Positions 19,172-28,624 of a stretch of DNA of 60,203 nt are shown one piece after another (position 1 is the stretch's first letter; the number at the start of each line of letters is the position of its first letter). This DNA is from an uncultured Actinomycetes bacterium (lineage in GTDB: Bacteria > Actinomycetota > Actinomycetes > Nanopelagicales > Nanopelagicaceae): the NCBI GenBank assembly GCA_903842675.1, contig CAIMMQ010000122.1, positions 1 through 60,203 on the forward strand, written 5' to 3'. The notes below the pieces were generated by a model. That model saw nothing but the letters and a program-made list of their open reading frames with translations, made no database searches and had not been told where the DNA came from. The translations under genes were made by a program, and so were the position numbers.

Positions 19172-20285
19172 GCGTAACACCAGTTTTGGACATTAACTCT
19201 ACAAATTGATCGAATAGGTAACTTGCATCGTGGGGTCCTGCCGCGGCTTCTGGATGATATTGCACACTAAAAACTGGTGTCTCTAATAGTTCGAGTCCTT
19301 CAACCACACCATCGTTCAAGGAAATATGACTAACGAATCCCGCGCCATAAACGGTATTGAAATTTCCTTCGACTGGCGCAGCTACTGCAAAACCATGATT
19401 ATGAGCAGTTATTTCAATCTTATTGCTTCGAAGATTCTTAATTGGTTGATTAATCCCTCGATGGCCAAAGGGTAATTTATAAGTTTCGAATCCCAAAGCT
19501 CTTCCTATGATCTGGTGGCCAAAACAAATTCCAAATAGCGGAATCTTGGCACTTAAAACTTCCCGGACCATTGCGATGACATCTTGCATACTGGCTGGAT
19601 CTCCAGGACCATTCGATAGAAAGACCCCGTCTGGACGTAGCGCACTAATCTCGTCAAAAGTTGTTGTTGATGGCATGACATGCACTTCGATGCCACGCTC
19701 TGCCATCAATCGCGGCGTTGCTCCCTTGATCCCTAAATCAATTGCAGCAACTGTAAATCGTTTTTCACCAATCGCCGGAACTACGTATTCGGTTTTAGTT
19801 GAAACGTCATCCGCCAAAAATGCACCCTCCATCAAAGGAGTTTTGCGAACTTTAACGATCATCTCTTCTCGTGTCAGTTTCGTATTAGAGAAAATTCCAA
19901 CTCGCATTGCGCCACGATCTCTAAGGTGGCGGGTAATGGCTCTGGTGTCCACGCCACTGATCCCAACAACATTGTTGGCGATTAAATCTTCCTCGAGAGA
20001 ACTGCTCGCACGCCAATTACTGACTTTTGGCGATGGATTGCGGACAACAAATCCACTCACCCAAATGCGATCAGATTCCGCATCGCTGTGATTCATGCCG
20101 GTATTGCCAATATGAGGAGCAGTCATAATCACAACTTGCTTGTGATACGAAGGATCTGTAAGAGTTTCTTGATATCCCGTCATACCCGTTGCAAAAACCG
20201 CTTCACCAAAGGTTTCGCCCTCGGTGGCCCAACTTTCACCTTCGAAAATCGCACCATCATCGAGAACCAAGAACGCTTTGGTCAT
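19164..20285 (-). CDS. carA: Carbamoyl-phosphate synthase small subunit
   Basis: Glutaminase subunit that supplies ammonia to CarB. The 373-aa protein has the CarA N-terminal domain ([20 protein letters not shown]) and a class I glutamine amidotransferase domain with nucleophile Cys in [10 protein letters not shown] and the His/Glu pair in [13 protein letters not shown]. It is in the middle of the pyr operon and its start overlaps pyrC by 4 bp. Confidence 0.96.
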   Translation of the reverse strand: MTKAFLVLDDGAIFEGESWATEGETFGEAVFATGMTGYQETLTDPSYHKQVVIMTAPHIGNTGMNHSDAESDRIWVSGFVVRNPSPKVSNWRASSSLEEDLIANNVVGISGVDTRAITRHLRDRGAMRVGIFSNTKLTREEMIVKVRKTPLMEGAFLADDVSTKTEYVVPAIGEKRFTVAAIDLGIKGATPRLMAERGIEVHVMPSTTTFDEISALRPDGVFLSNGPGDPASMQDVIAMVREVLSAKIPLFGICFGHQIIGRALGFETYKLPFGHRGINQPIKNLRSNKIEITAHNHGFAVAAPVEGNFNTVYGAGFVSHISLNDGVVEGLELLETPVFSVQYHPEAAAGPHDASYLFDQFVELMSKTGVTHA

Positions 20286-21595
20286 TTACCGCCTCGATTC
20301 AAAACTTCACCGTCATTAAATACTTGTAAACCATTAAAGAAAGTCCTTTTAACCACTGCACTCAAATTCATTTGATGGAATGGTGTATTGCGGCTCTTTG
20401 AGGCGAGTCTATTGCGATCAACCTGCCAAACTGCTGAGGTGTCGATCACAGCCAAATTCGCTGCGCTTCCTACCGCAATCCGCTGACCTTGCGCGGAGTA
20501 TCCCGCAATTTTTGCCGGCGCAATTGACATGCGATCCACTAACTTGGCCCAATCCATCATCTTGGTATCGATCATTGCGCTCACTACTACAGAGAGGGCG
20601 GTTTCAAGGCCAAGCATTCCAAACGCAGCCACTTGCCATTCGCAATCTTTATCTTCAGTTGGATGCGGTGCGTGATCTGTTGCAACAATATCGATCGTTC
20701 CATCGGCTAAACCGGTCCGCAAAGCTTCTACATCCTGCGCAGTTCGAAGAGGTGGATTCACTTTATAAACCGGGTCATAACCAACCACAAGTTCATCGGT
20801 TAGAAGTAGATGATGTGGCGTGACCTCGGCGGTGACCTTTATTCCGCGAGCTTTAGCCGCACGAACTAATTCAACGCCGCCGGCTGTTGTTAGATGGCAG
20901 ATATGCAACCTGGATCCAACATGCTCGGCGAGCAAGATATCTCGCGCGATAATGGCTTCTTCAGCTACGGCCGGCCAACCCGTCAAGCCGAGTTTTCCAG
21001 AGACTATTCCTTCATTCATTTGAGCATTAACGGTTAGCCGAGGATCCTGGGCATGTTGCGCAATGATTCCATTGAAGCTCTTTACATATTCAAGTGCCCG
21101 ACGCATCAGTAATGGATCAGCAACACATTTACCATCATCACTAAACATCCGTACTCGGGCAATTGAGTTGGCCATCGCACCTAATTCAGCAAGTGCGATT
21201 CCGTTCAAACCCTGTGTTACCGCCCCTATTGGAAATACATCACACAAGCCAGCTTCTTGTCCTAACCGAAATACTTGCTCTACAACACCAGCGGTATCTG
21301 CAACTGGAAAAGTGTTTGCCATTGCCGAGAGCGCGGTATAGCCACCAGTCACAGCAGCAGCACTTGCCGTTGCAACCGTTTCGGAATCTTCACGACCTGG
21401 TTCGCGCAGGTGAGTATGTAAATCAACCAAGCCAGGTATCAACAAATTCTTTTCAAGATCAATCAAAGTTCCAGCCTTTACTAGGGCCGTCCCAATTTCC
21501 GCGATTACACCATTTTCTATCCGCAGATCAACAACCGATCCATCGACCAATCGAGCGTTCTTCAAAATCATTGATCCCTCATTCATAATATTCAC
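20282..21595 (-). CDS. pyrC: Dihydroorotase
   Basis: Cyclises carbamoyl aspartate. The 437-aa class I amidohydrolase has the metal-binding [11 protein letters not shown], the bridging region with [10 protein letters not shown], and the catalytic [12 protein letters not shown]. The GTG start at 21595 forms a GTGA overlap with the pyrB stop; ATG codons at 21586 and 21571 are alternatives, the last giving [11 protein letters not shown] as N-terminus. Confidence 0.94.
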   Translation of the reverse strand: MNIMNEGSMILKNARLVDGSVVDLRIENGVIAEIGTALVKAGTLIDLEKNLLIPGLVDLHTHLREPGREDSETVATASAAAVTGGYTALSAMANTFPVADTAGVVEQVFRLGQEAGLCDVFPIGAVTQGLNGIALAELGAMANSIARVRMFSDDGKCVADPLLMRRALEYVKSFNGIIAQHAQDPRLTVNAQMNEGIVSGKLGLTGWPAVAEEAIIARDILLAEHVGSRLHICHLTTAGGVELVRAAKARGIKVTAEVTPHHLLLTDELVVGYDPVYKVNPPLRTAQDVEALRTGLADGTIDIVATDHAPHPTEDKDCEWQVAAFGMLGLETALSVVVSAMIDTKMMDWAKLVDRMSIAPAKIAGYSAQGQRIAVGSAANLAVIDTSAVWQVDRNRLASKSRNTPFHQMNLSAVVKRTFFNGLQVFNDGEVLNRGGK

Positions 21596-22572
21596 TTGTT
21601 AGCCACCTGAGTGATTGGTTGGACTGAACTGATGTCGCCTAAAGTTTGACCGCCGAGAAGTTGGTAAAGCACAGCCATTCTAATTAGAACACCATTTGCT
21701 ACTTGAGCAAGCACAACCGATTTATGTGAATCCGCACTTTCCGCCGAAATTTCCAGACCACGATTCATAGGACCAGGGTGCATCACGATGCTGCGCGGAG
21801 GAAGTAGGTCTAAGCGCCTGCTATCTAACCCGAAGCTTCGTGAGTATTCACGTTCGGATGGAAAGAACGAATCGAGCATGCGTTCAGATTGAACCCGCAG
21901 CATCATAACTACATCAACCTTTGGAATTACTTCATCAAATTGGTAGCTTGTTTCAACTCCCCAAGAATCTACGCCCACCGGCAGAAGAGTTGGTGGCGCA
22001 AGTAAGGTTACCTGCGCACCTAATTTCTTGAGCAAAAGTACATTGCTGCGCGCAACTCTTGAATGCAAGATATCGCCAACAATTGCGACTCTTAGACCTT
22101 CAAATGAATCGGTATATTCTGGAAAGCTATTCCTGATTGTGTAAGCATCTAGGAGCGCTTGTGTTGGATGTTCGTGCGTTCCATCCCCCGCATTGATTAC
22201 CGAAGCTTGAATCCATCCGGAATCTGCCAATCTTTGAGCCGCGCCAGATGCACCGTGTCGAATGATTACGGCATCAGCGCCCATTGCCTGCAAAGTTTGC
22301 GCAGTATCTTTGAGAGATTCCCCTTTGCTGACACTCGATCCTTTAGCAGAGAAATTGATTACATCTGCTGATAAACGTTTGGCAGCGCTCTCGAAAGATA
22401 TGCGAGTTCGTGTTGAATCTTCAAAGAATAGATTTACTACGGTTCGGCCACGCAAAGTTGGCAACTTTTTTAGGGTTCCATCAGAAATAATTGCTAGTTC
22501 GTGCGCGGTATTCAAAATACCGAAAGCCTCCGCGCGAGTTAAATCATTGATGCTCAGCAGATGTCTATCCAT
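21592..22572 (-). CDS. pyrB: Aspartate carbamoyltransferase catalytic subunit
   Basis: Joins carbamoyl phosphate and aspartate. The 326-aa protein has the carbamoyl-phosphate motif [19 protein letters not shown], the [12 protein letters not shown] motif and MMLRVQSER. No regulatory pyrI gene is present, in line with other actinobacteria. The start overlaps pyrR by 8 bp. Confidence 0.96.
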   Translation of the reverse strand: MDRHLLSINDLTRAEAFGILNTAHELAIISDGTLKKLPTLRGRTVVNLFFEDSTRTRISFESAAKRLSADVINFSAKGSSVSKGESLKDTAQTLQAMGADAVIIRHGASGAAQRLADSGWIQASVINAGDGTHEHPTQALLDAYTIRNSFPEYTDSFEGLRVAIVGDILHSRVARSNVLLLKKLGAQVTLLAPPTLLPVGVDSWGVETSYQFDEVIPKVDVVMMLRVQSERMLDSFFPSEREYSRSFGLDSRRLDLLPPRSIVMHPGPMNRGLEISAESADSHKSVVLAQVANGVLIRMAVLYQLLGGQTLGDISSVQPITQVANK

Positions 22573-23110
22573 TGTGTTCCCCCGATACTTCAGGGATCAA
22601 AAGGACGCTATCTTCATCATCGATCTCGGTTAAATTAACTTTTACGCTCTCATTGGCTGAGGTAGGGATGTTCTTACCTACGAAATCTGCACGGATCGGG
22701 AGTTCCCGATGCCCACGATCAACTAGAACAGCAAGCTGCACCGATTTAGGGCGACCAATTTCACCAAGCGCATCAAGCGCTGCCCGAATAGTTCTGCCTG
22801 AGAAGAGGACGTCATCGACGAGTACAACGCACTTTCCTTCGATGCCACCACTCGGAAGTGAAGTAGGCAAAAGCGGGCGCGGCGCGCGAAGGCGCAAGTC
22901 ATCTCGAAACATGGTGATATCCAATGTTCCGACCGGTACTGGAGATTCAATTTCAGATAAGACTTTGGCTATACGTTTTGCGAGGTAATCACCACGTGTG
23001 GGGATTCCAATAATTACTACGCTCTCTAAGCCATGATTACGCTCAACAATTTCATGAGCAATGCGTTTTAGTGCTCGGCCGATATCGCCGGCATCAAGAA
23101 GTGAAGCCAT
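22565..23110 (-). CDS. pyrR: PyrR, pyrimidine operon RNA-binding attenuator/repressor
   Basis: Binds pyr mRNA when UMP is high and may also act as a uracil phosphoribosyltransferase. The 181-aa protein begins [20 protein letters not shown], aligned with the known PyrR N-terminus, and has the PRPP motif [21 protein letters not shown]. The open frame continues upstream to 23254, but ATG 23110 is chosen because AAGGAG stands 6 bases before it and the upstream codons have no family counterpart. First gene of the pyr operon; its leader carries a PyrR-type binding element. Confidence 0.95.
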   Translation of the reverse strand: MASLLDAGDIGRALKRIAHEIVERNHGLESVVIIGIPTRGDYLAKRIAKVLSEIESPVPVGTLDITMFRDDLRLRAPRPLLPTSLPSGGIEGKCVVLVDDVLFSGRTIRAALDALGEIGRPKSVQLAVLVDRGHRELPIRADFVGKNIPTSANESVKVNLTEIDDEDSVLLIPEVSGEHNG

Positions 23111-23116
23111 CTTAAA

Positions 23117-23140
23117 CTCCTTCGCCGCCTCTCTGGACGG
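23117..23140 (-). promoter_or_regulatory. PyrR-binding RNA element overlapping the pyrR ribosome binding site region
   Basis: On the minus strand, CCGTCCAGAGAGGCGG (23140-23125) matches the core of known PyrR-binding loops (GTCCAGAGAGGC) with flanking CCG/CGG that can pair. It is followed after two bases by AAGGAG (23122-23117), the pyrR ribosome binding site. No terminator hairpin follows, so repression of translation, as reported for mycobacterial pyr mRNA, is more likely than transcription attenuation. Confidence 0.85.
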
Positions 23141-23206
23141 ATCGTTAAAGGACCATACCCTCTCGGGTCGGGCAAAGATAGCATTAAATCTGCAATAAGT
23201 TGAAAC

Positions 23207-23215
23207 TGTGGATAA
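23207..23215. promoter_or_regulatory. Perfect DnaA-box sequence in the bldD/pyrR divergent gap
   Basis: TGTGGATAA on the plus strand (TTATCCACA on minus) equals the consensus 9-mer DnaA box. It lies in the 144-bp divergent region between pyrR and bldD. It is a single copy, so it cannot be an origin; it may place one or both promoters under DnaA influence or be a chance match. Confidence 0.4.
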
Positions 23216-23254
23216 GAAAACGCGGAGTTTTCGCACTTTCATTAGCCTTCCCAA

Positions 23255-23740
23255 ATGAACCCACTAACTGAACCCAGTATTGAAGATATCGCCGCATCCC
23301 TTCGCGCCATTAGAAAGCAGAAAGGAATGACACTGAAAGACGTTGAGATTGCATCCAACGGACGGTGGAAAGCTGTCGTGATTGGTTCGTACGAGCGTTG
23401 TGATCGAGCACTCTCGCTCAAGAAGGCAATTAACTTGGCGGCCTTTTACCAGATGCCTCTGGACCAATTACTTGGGCTCGAAAACCGCGAAAGCGCCCCC
23501 ATGAATCGGAAAATAACCTTGGATTTACGCCGCGTTCGTGAGAGTTCGACAACCGGCAATAATTTTCAATTCCTCGCAACTTTCACGAATCTACTTTGCG
23601 CAAAACGCCGGGATTGGAATGGTGAAGTACTTTCACTTCGAGACACTGATTTGACGACGCTTGCTCTTCTTCTGACCCTTGATGAATCAACCACCTTGGA
23701 GTGGTTAAATAGCGAAAAATTGATACTTCTAAAAAATTGA
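23255..23740 (+). CDS. bldD: BldD-like transcription regulator with c-di-GMP-type signature
   Basis: A 161-aa DNA-binding regulator. Residues 8-75 are an XRE-type helix-turn-helix closely resembling BldD ([35 protein letters not shown]). The C-terminal domain keeps [15 protein letters not shown] (118-132), which fits the RxD-x8-RxxD signature of BldD c-di-GMP binding with R118, D120, R129 and D132 all present. The position, divergent from pyrR and next to nusB, is the same as for bldD in Streptomyces. In Streptomyces BldD represses developmental genes when bound to c-di-GMP; the targets in this organism are unknown. ATG 23255 is the start. Confidence 0.9.
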   Translation: MNPLTEPSIEDIAASLRAIRKQKGMTLKDVEIASNGRWKAVVIGSYERCDRALSLKKAINLAAFYQMPLDQLLGLENRESAPMNRKITLDLRRVRESSTTGNNFQFLATFTNLLCAKRRDWNGEVLSLRDTDLTTLALLLTLDESTTLEWLNSEKLILLKN

Positions 23741-23762
23741 CTCCGCTAAGAAACGAATAGAT

Positions 23763-24170
23763 TTAGAGTGCAAAGGTAGATTTGAGCGCAATTATGCGAC
23801 CCAGAACACCATTAACATATTTTGCCGAATCATCCGTAGATAGTTCTTGGGCCAATTCAATCGCCTGTGAAACGGCAATTTGATCATCTAACTCAGATTC
23901 CCAAAGTACTTCATAAATTGCTATCCGCAGGATATTACGATCGATTGGTGGCATCCGGTCAAGATCCCAACCTTCGGCGTAAGTCGTGATGATCTCATCG
24001 ATTTTAGTTCGGTGTTCTAAAACGCCGGATAGCAATTGCTGAACATAATCGCCCTGTGAAAGTTCGCCAGTTCCACGTTCACGCAAAAGATCTGTCGCAG
24101 TTTTACCTCGAAGATCAGCTTCGTAAAGAAAATCAAGTGCCAGGTTTCTTGCTTTACCCCGAGCGCTCAT
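23763..24170 (-). CDS. nusB: Transcription antitermination protein NusB
   Basis: Forms the NusB-S10 complex in rRNA antitermination. The 135-aa all-helical protein begins with RGKARNLALDFLYEADLR and ends with the typical AIELAQELSTDDSAKYVNGVLGRI (see KYVNGVLGRI). It starts 10 bp after the efp stop, so the two are probably cotranscribed, and it converges with bldD. Confidence 0.93.
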   Translation of the reverse strand: MSARGKARNLALDFLYEADLRGKTATDLLRERGTGELSQGDYVQQLLSGVLEHRTKIDEIITTYAEGWDLDRMPPIDRNILRIAIYEVLWESELDDQIAVSQAIELAQELSTDDSAKYVNGVLGRIIALKSTFAL

Positions 24171-24180
24171 TAATTAATAC

Positions 24181-24744
24181 TCACGTATTTGCTCGACCTA
24201 GATATGCTCCAGTTCGGGTATCAACCAAGATTTTTTCATCCTGCTTGATAAAAAGCGGCACTTGTACAGTAATACCGGTTTCTACAGTTGCTGGTTTAGT
24301 TCCACCGGATGAGCGATCGCCCTGAAGACCTGGTTCGGTATAGGTAACAACTAATTCAACCGAGGCAGCTAGTTCAATGTAAAGCGGGTTGCCTTCGTGA
24401 ATAGCAACGTTAGCCTCGCAATTCTCCAGCATAAAATTGGCGGCTTCTCCAACTACTGCTTCAGAGATATTCATCTGATCGAATGTTTTTGCATCCATAA
24501 AGACAAAATCAGAACCATCCTTGTAGAGAAAAGTCATATCGCGCTTCTCTAAAATTGCTACATCTACCTTTACGCCGGCGTTTAGAGTTCTATCGATTAC
24601 TTTTCCAGTGAGGACAGATTTCAATTTCGTACGAACGAAAGCCGGACCCTTGCCTGGTTTCACATGTTGAAATTCAACTACAGTCCAAAGTTGATTCTCA
24701 ATATCGAGGGTCATGCCATTCTTAAGATCATTTGTAGTTGCCAT
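24181..24744 (-). CDS. efp: Translation elongation factor P
   Basis: Relieves ribosome stalling at polyproline. The 187-aa protein has KOW and two OB domains and the family signature near the end. The loop [10 protein letters not shown] carries Lys32 at the position modified in other bacteria; the flanking prolines are of the actinobacterial type. ATG 24744 ([10 protein letters not shown]) is preferred over TTG 24750. Confidence 0.96.
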   Translation of the reverse strand: MATTNDLKNGMTLDIENQLWTVVEFQHVKPGKGPAFVRTKLKSVLTGKVIDRTLNAGVKVDVAILEKRDMTFLYKDGSDFVFMDAKTFDQMNISEAVVGEAANFMLENCEANVAIHEGNPLYIELAASVELVVTYTEPGLQGDRSSGGTKPATVETGITVQVPLFIKQDEKILVDTRTGAYLGRANT

Positions 24745-24796
24745 TATCAATCCGTTTCCAATTTGGGAGATCCACTATTTACTAGGTTTCAATAGC

Positions 24797-24807
24797 GGGA
24801 CAGTCCC
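24797..24807. repeat. Perfect palindrome GGGACAGTCCC upstream of efp
   Basis: An 11-bp perfect palindrome centred on one base lies in the 126-bp gap between aroQ and efp, about 50 bp before the efp start. It could be an operator for efp-nusB or the stem of a short hairpin after aroQ; there is no T-run beside it. The rest of the gap shows no gene and no promoter that I can call with confidence. Confidence 0.3.
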
Positions 24808-24870
24808 AAGCAATAAGAGAAGGATACCTGACCTTGCACACTACTTTTACTTCACCTCGAGGCTAAAACT

Positions 24871-25323
24871 TCACTCCCCCAGCATTTTTGTTAAGGCAAT
24901 TAACGCTAACCGGTACGAATCTGGCCCGAAGCCAGCAATAGTGCCGTTTGCAACTCCAGAAATAACAGATGTGTGCCGGAACTCTTCGCGAGACATTGGA
25001 TTCGAGAGATGAACTTCAATTAATGGCGCTTTGACCAGATCAGCAGCATCTCTTATCGCGTAAGAATAATGCGTAAAGGCTGCCGGGTTAATTACGACTG
25101 GATTATTACCATCAGCGGCTTCATGCAACCAACTGATAATTTCGACTTCGCTATCACTTTGGCGAACTTCACAGTCAAGACCAAGTTCTGCAGCAACCCC
25201 GAGAACATATTCCGTTAACTGGGCGAAATTTAGATTTCCGTAAAGTTTGGAATCCCGCAGATCAAGGCGACCTAAATTCGGGCCGTTCAACACCAAAATT
25301 TTCGCCGTGCTCGCTTTTGTCAT
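24871..25323 (-). CDS. aroQ: 3-dehydroquinate dehydratase, type II
   Basis: Third step of the shikimate pathway. The 150-aa protein has LVLNGPNLGRLDLRDSKLYG with the catalytic Tyr, NPAAFTHYSYAIRDA and the EVHLSNPMSREEFRH segment typical of the dodecameric type II enzyme. ATG 25323 overlaps the aroB stop as ATGA; the TTG at 25329 is less likely. Confidence 0.95.
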   Translation of the reverse strand: MTKASTAKILVLNGPNLGRLDLRDSKLYGNLNFAQLTEYVLGVAAELGLDCEVRQSDSEVEIISWLHEAADGNNPVVINPAAFTHYSYAIRDAADLVKAPLIEVHLSNPMSREEFRHTSVISGVANGTIAGFGPDSYRLALIALTKMLGE

Positions 25324-26351
25324 GAGCAAATTCTCTCATAAGCCGCTTTGAGTTGGGGTGTTGTTACTGATTCCAACCAGGTTGGCGTTGCTAAATCAGA
25401 AAGACCTACGAAACGTAAGGCGTTATCCCGCCGCTTTTTATCATTATTCATGAAACCTAACAGCTCTTCAAAAGCACCTCTTGAATATGTGATTGGGAGC
25501 TTTAACATAGATAAAAGGGCGCGATGCGCCTCGAGAACTCCTTGATCAAGGCCAGCCAGATCCACGCTAAGTTGCGCCGCAAAAATCATGCCTATCGAAA
25601 CCGCTTCACCGTGACGCAACGAATACTTCTCTCGCTTCTCAATGGCGTGGCCCAAGGTGTGGCCATAATTTAAAATTTCGCGTAGATGACTCTCCTTAAA
25701 ATCCTCGCTAACTACCTTTGCTTTCACCGCGACCGCCCGAAAAATCAACTCATCCAAATTGGCCTGATAATCCTTTACTAGTTCCAAAATAAACGGATCC
25801 GAAATAAATCCACATTTAATAACTTCAGCCATCCCGGCGCATAAATCACGTTCTGGTAGCGTTTTGAGAAATCCTGAATCAATTATGACTCCTTGTGGTG
25901 AATGGAACGATCCCACCAAATTTTTCCCGGCAGATGTATTTATGCCTGTTTTCCCACCCACTGCGGCATCGACCATGCCGGCTAAAGAAGTAGGGAAGGC
26001 GAACCAATCAACACCGCGTAACCAGGTTGCGGCGAAGAATCCAGCCAAATCAGTTGTGGCTCCCCCACCAATTCCGATAACCACAGAATCTCGATTTAAA
26101 TTTAATTCCCCCGCTAAATCCCAGAGCCCAGCCAAAACCGTAGTTGATTTCTGGTCTTCGCCATCCGGCAAATAATAAATTTTTCCACTTATTCCGGCAA
26201 CCGTTTCAAGTTCAAGCAATTCACGCAAGCTTGCTGGCGCTAAGACTAAGTGATTGGAATATTGAGTAAAAATCGCTGGCAATTGATCGCGCCAGCCGTC
26301 CACAAACTTCACAGAGTATTTGTGCTCGGCACTAACAACTATCTCTTTCAC
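25320..26351 (-). CDS. aroB: 3-dehydroquinate synthase
   Basis: Second shikimate-pathway step, converting DAHP to 3-dehydroquinate with NAD+ and a metal ion. The 343-aa protein has GIGGGATTDLAGFFAATWLRG and the VGGKTGINTSAGKNLVGSF substrate region, plus metal-ligand motifs in LNYGHTLGHAIE and RHGEAVSIGM. Coupled to aroK by a 4-bp overlap. Confidence 0.96.
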   Translation of the reverse strand: MKEIVVSAEHKYSVKFVDGWRDQLPAIFTQYSNHLVLAPASLRELLELETVAGISGKIYYLPDGEDQKSTTVLAGLWDLAGELNLNRDSVVIGIGGGATTDLAGFFAATWLRGVDWFAFPTSLAGMVDAAVGGKTGINTSAGKNLVGSFHSPQGVIIDSGFLKTLPERDLCAGMAEVIKCGFISDPFILELVKDYQANLDELIFRAVAVKAKVVSEDFKESHLREILNYGHTLGHAIEKREKYSLRHGEAVSIGMIFAAQLSVDLAGLDQGVLEAHRALLSMLKLPITYSRGAFEELLGFMNNDKKRRDNALRFVGLSDLATPTWLESVTTPQLKAAYERICS

Positions 26352-26860
26352 GATACCGCTCCTAGAAATCCTGCGATCTCGGCCGCAACTTCTGCCGGCT
26401 TACGATTATCGGTGTTCACTTTGAAACTGGCTAATCCTTCATAAATAGGGCGACGAACCTCCATGAGTGCCAGCCATTGCTGTCTTGGATTCATGGTTAA
26501 AAGTGGTCTATCTTTATTGAACCCCACCCGAGGGGCAGCTTGCGAAATAGAAACTTCCAAATAGATAACAGGTACAGAATTATCGCGTAATGATTGTGCA
26601 ACTTCTGCGTTTAGAACTGATCCGCCGCCGAGTGCAAGGACGCTCTCGTTATTCTTGATCTCATCTAGAACTACTTCGCGTTCGATCTCTCGGAATTTAG
26701 TTTCGCCATCTTCAACGAAAATCTCGGAGATAGTTTTACCGCTTTTCTTCTCAATAACAGAATCGGTATCAACAACTTGGCAGTCCAATATGCGACCTAA
26801 TTGCCTAGCAACTGATGATTTTCCAGCCCCAGGAGGTCCAATTAAAACTGCTCGAGGCAT
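26348..26860 (-). CDS. aroK: Shikimate kinase
   Basis: Phosphorylates shikimate. The 170-aa protein starts [16 protein letters not shown] with Walker A at 8-15, has VDTDSVIEKKSGKTISEIF (shikimate-binding Asp) and the LALGGGSVL strand. The ATG shares one base with the aroC stop (TAATG), so expression is coupled. Confidence 0.96.
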   Translation of the reverse strand: MPRAVLIGPPGAGKSSVARQLGRILDCQVVDTDSVIEKKSGKTISEIFVEDGETKFREIEREVVLDEIKNNESVLALGGGSVLNAEVAQSLRDNSVPVIYLEVSISQAAPRVGFNKDRPLLTMNPRQQWLALMEVRRPIYEGLASFKVNTDNRKPAEVAAEIAGFLGAVS

Positions 26861-28044
26861 TAGCTAATAACCAAGGAAGAAAGGTAGTTCTCAAAGTTGC
26901 GTTTAACTTCAGAAATACTATCGCCGCCAAATTTTTCAATCACCGCATCGGCCAAAACAAGTGCAACCATCGCTTCCGCAACTATTCCAGCCGCCGGGAC
27001 TGCGCAAACGTCGGAGCGTTGATTAATTGCCTTGGCGCTTTCACCGGTAGCAACATCAATAGTTTCTAAAGCTTTCGGCACTGTTGAAATTGGTTTCATC
27101 GCTGCCCGGACTCGAAGAACTTCACCATTTGAAATTCCACCCTCAGTACCACCGGCACGATCAGTTCTTCGTATAATTTTGCCTTCGGAGTTGCGTGCAA
27201 TCTCATCGTGGGCAACTGAACCGCGACGCTTAGCAGATTCAAAGCCATCACCAAGTTCAACACCCTTTATCGCTTGAATTCCCATCAGCGCTCCGGCAAG
27301 TTTTGAATCTAATCTCCGGTCCCAATGTGTATGTGAACCTAGTCCAATTGGCATATTAAAGGCTAATACTTCAACAACTCCACCAAGGGTATCTCCGTCA
27401 GAGTGCGCTGCTTCAATTTCTTTAACCATGCTTGCACTTAGTTTTGGATCATTCGCACGAACTGGATCGGCATCAACACGATCTTTGTCGTCGTAATTTG
27501 GCAGTGCGTAATCGGAAGCTGCAGTAACACTTCCAATCGAAATAACATGACTCATAATTTGGATGCCGACACTTTGGGCTATGAATGCTCTAGCAACTGC
27601 GCCAAGTGCGACTCGGGCTGCAGTTTCGCGCGCACTGGCGCGTTCTAAAATCGGTCTAGCGTCATTAAATCCAAATTTTTGCATTCCAGCGAGATCGGCA
27701 TGTCCTGGGCGCGGTCTAGTTAATGGCGCATTACGTGCCAACTCGGACAACTCTTGCGCATCCACTTTTTCAGGTGCCATAACCTTCGACCATTTTGGCC
27801 ATTCAGAATTTGCAATCTCGATAGCTATTGGTCCACCTTGAGAAAAACCGTGTCTCACGCCACCGAGAATAGTTACAACATCGGCTTCAAAATTTTGTCT
27901 AGCACCACGGCCAAATCCCAATCGACGACGTTTTAGATCGGCGTCAATCATCTCTTTGGTGATTTCAATATTTGCTGGCATGCCTTCAAGGATTGCGCTG
28001 AGCGCAGGGCCATGTGACTCTCCCGCAGTTAACCAACGAATCAC
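26860..28044 (-). CDS. aroC: Chorismate synthase
   Basis: Last step of the common shikimate pathway. The 394-aa FMN-dependent enzyme has [21 protein letters not shown], the [19 protein letters not shown] segment and [15 protein letters not shown], all family signatures. GTG 28044 is the start, preceded by GGGGAG. First gene of the aroC-K-B-Q run; the promoter should lie in 28045-28157. Confidence 0.96.
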   Translation of the reverse strand: MIRWLTAGESHGPALSAILEGMPANIEITKEMIDADLKRRRLGFGRGARQNFEADVVTILGGVRHGFSQGGPIAIEIANSEWPKWSKVMAPEKVDAQELSELARNAPLTRPRPGHADLAGMQKFGFNDARPILERASARETAARVALGAVARAFIAQSVGIQIMSHVISIGSVTAASDYALPNYDDKDRVDADPVRANDPKLSASMVKEIEAAHSDGDTLGGVVEVLAFNMPIGLGSHTHWDRRLDSKLAGALMGIQAIKGVELGDGFESAKRRGSVAHDEIARNSEGKIIRRTDRAGGTEGGISNGEVLRVRAAMKPISTVPKALETIDVATGESAKAINQRSDVCAVPAAGIVAEAMVALVLADAVIEKFGGDSISEVKRNFENYLSSLVIS

Positions 28045-28157
28045 AGCGTCACTCCCCTAAAATTTTGAAGATCTAGGGTCTTATTGTGGCAGATCGGCGC
28101 CTGACTTTGCGCGCAATTAGTCGCATCTACGCACAATCTTCCATTCTTTTAGTTGAT
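28045..28157. other. Intergenic region upstream of aroC
   Basis: A 113-bp gap with no gene. It should hold the aro promoter. I see a 10-bp palindrome TTGCGCGCAA at 28107-28116 and a good ribosome binding site for aroC, but no promoter pair I can defend. Confidence 0.5.
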
Positions 28158-28586
28158 CTAGAAAATAAAACCCAAGAAGAGGAATGGTGCCATCGCTATT
28201 AATTCACCATTTTCCCGCCTCCGCAGCAATTTGCCGAAGGCAAATAGTCCAGCGAAAAGTAGTGATCGGATAAGTGCAAAAATCCAATCTTGATAATTTG
28301 AAGTTAATAAAGTGAGAACCATCAATAGTTTAAGGTCTCCAGCCCCGATCCAGTTGCCGATCAATAGGGCGCTCACCATTAGAACTAGGGCAACCGGGTA
28401 TTTATAGAACGAGGCGACAAGCATTGTCCCGTGCAAGATAAATATCGAAAGAAGAAAGTACCCCAAATCCCAATTTCGTATTGTATAAATTGCGATGTCA
28501 CTCAAAGAAATTCGCAGCGCAAAGAAGAGAAATACTGCTAAATCCAATTGAGCGCCCACCTTTGGGAATCTAGCGTTTTGAGCCAA
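28158..28586 (-). CDS. Small A24-family prepilin peptidase
   Basis: An aspartic membrane protease of the type IV prepilin peptidase/CpaA-TadV kind. The 142-aa protein has about five hydrophobic segments and two family aspartates: Asp30 in SLSDIAIYTIRN and Asp84 in GAGDLKLLM, the GxGD motif. It lacks the methyltransferase domain of long PilD enzymes. The same gene occupies this place, between aroC and aroE, in M. tuberculosis and relatives. Its substrates, likely Flp or pseudopilin-type preproteins, are not in this window. The start is a TTG at 28586; the true start could differ. Confidence 0.8.
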   Translation of the reverse strand: MAQNARFPKVGAQLDLAVFLFFALRISLSDIAIYTIRNWDLGYFLLSIFILHGTMLVASFYKYPVALVLMVSALLIGNWIGAGDLKLLMVLTLLTSNYQDWIFALIRSLLFAGLFAFGKLLRRRENGELIAMAPFLFLGFIF

Positions 28587-28600
28587 GTTGCCCCAAGTTG
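28583..28600. repeat. Direct repeat CCAAGTTG x2 near the prepilin peptidase start
   Basis: Two exact copies of CCAAGTTG (28583-28590, 28593-28600) separated by CC lie across the assigned start. Twelve bases further lies a perfect DnaA-box match. Confidence 0.4.
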
Positions 28601-28611
28601 TTTTGAAAGGC

Positions 28612-28620
28612 TGTGGATAA
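28612..28620. promoter_or_regulatory. Second perfect DnaA-box sequence
   Basis: TGTGGATAA on the plus strand in the 38-bp gap between aroE and the prepilin peptidase gene, five bases from the aroE stop. A single site, so of uncertain role. Confidence 0.3.
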
Positions 28621-28624
28621 CAGG

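Noticed and set aside
19507-20091. 194-codon plus-strand open frame opposite carA
   Set aside because: Antisense shadow of carA; no recognisable domain or ribosome binding site.
23200-23215. BldD autoregulatory operator near TGAAACTGTGGATAA
   Set aside because: Only a partial match to the BldD box as I remember it, with mismatches at key positions, so I do not call it.
23111-23254. Upstream extension of pyrR by 48 codons
   Set aside because: The stretch holds the PyrR-binding element and the AAGGAG site for ATG 23110, and has no counterpart in PyrR proteins.
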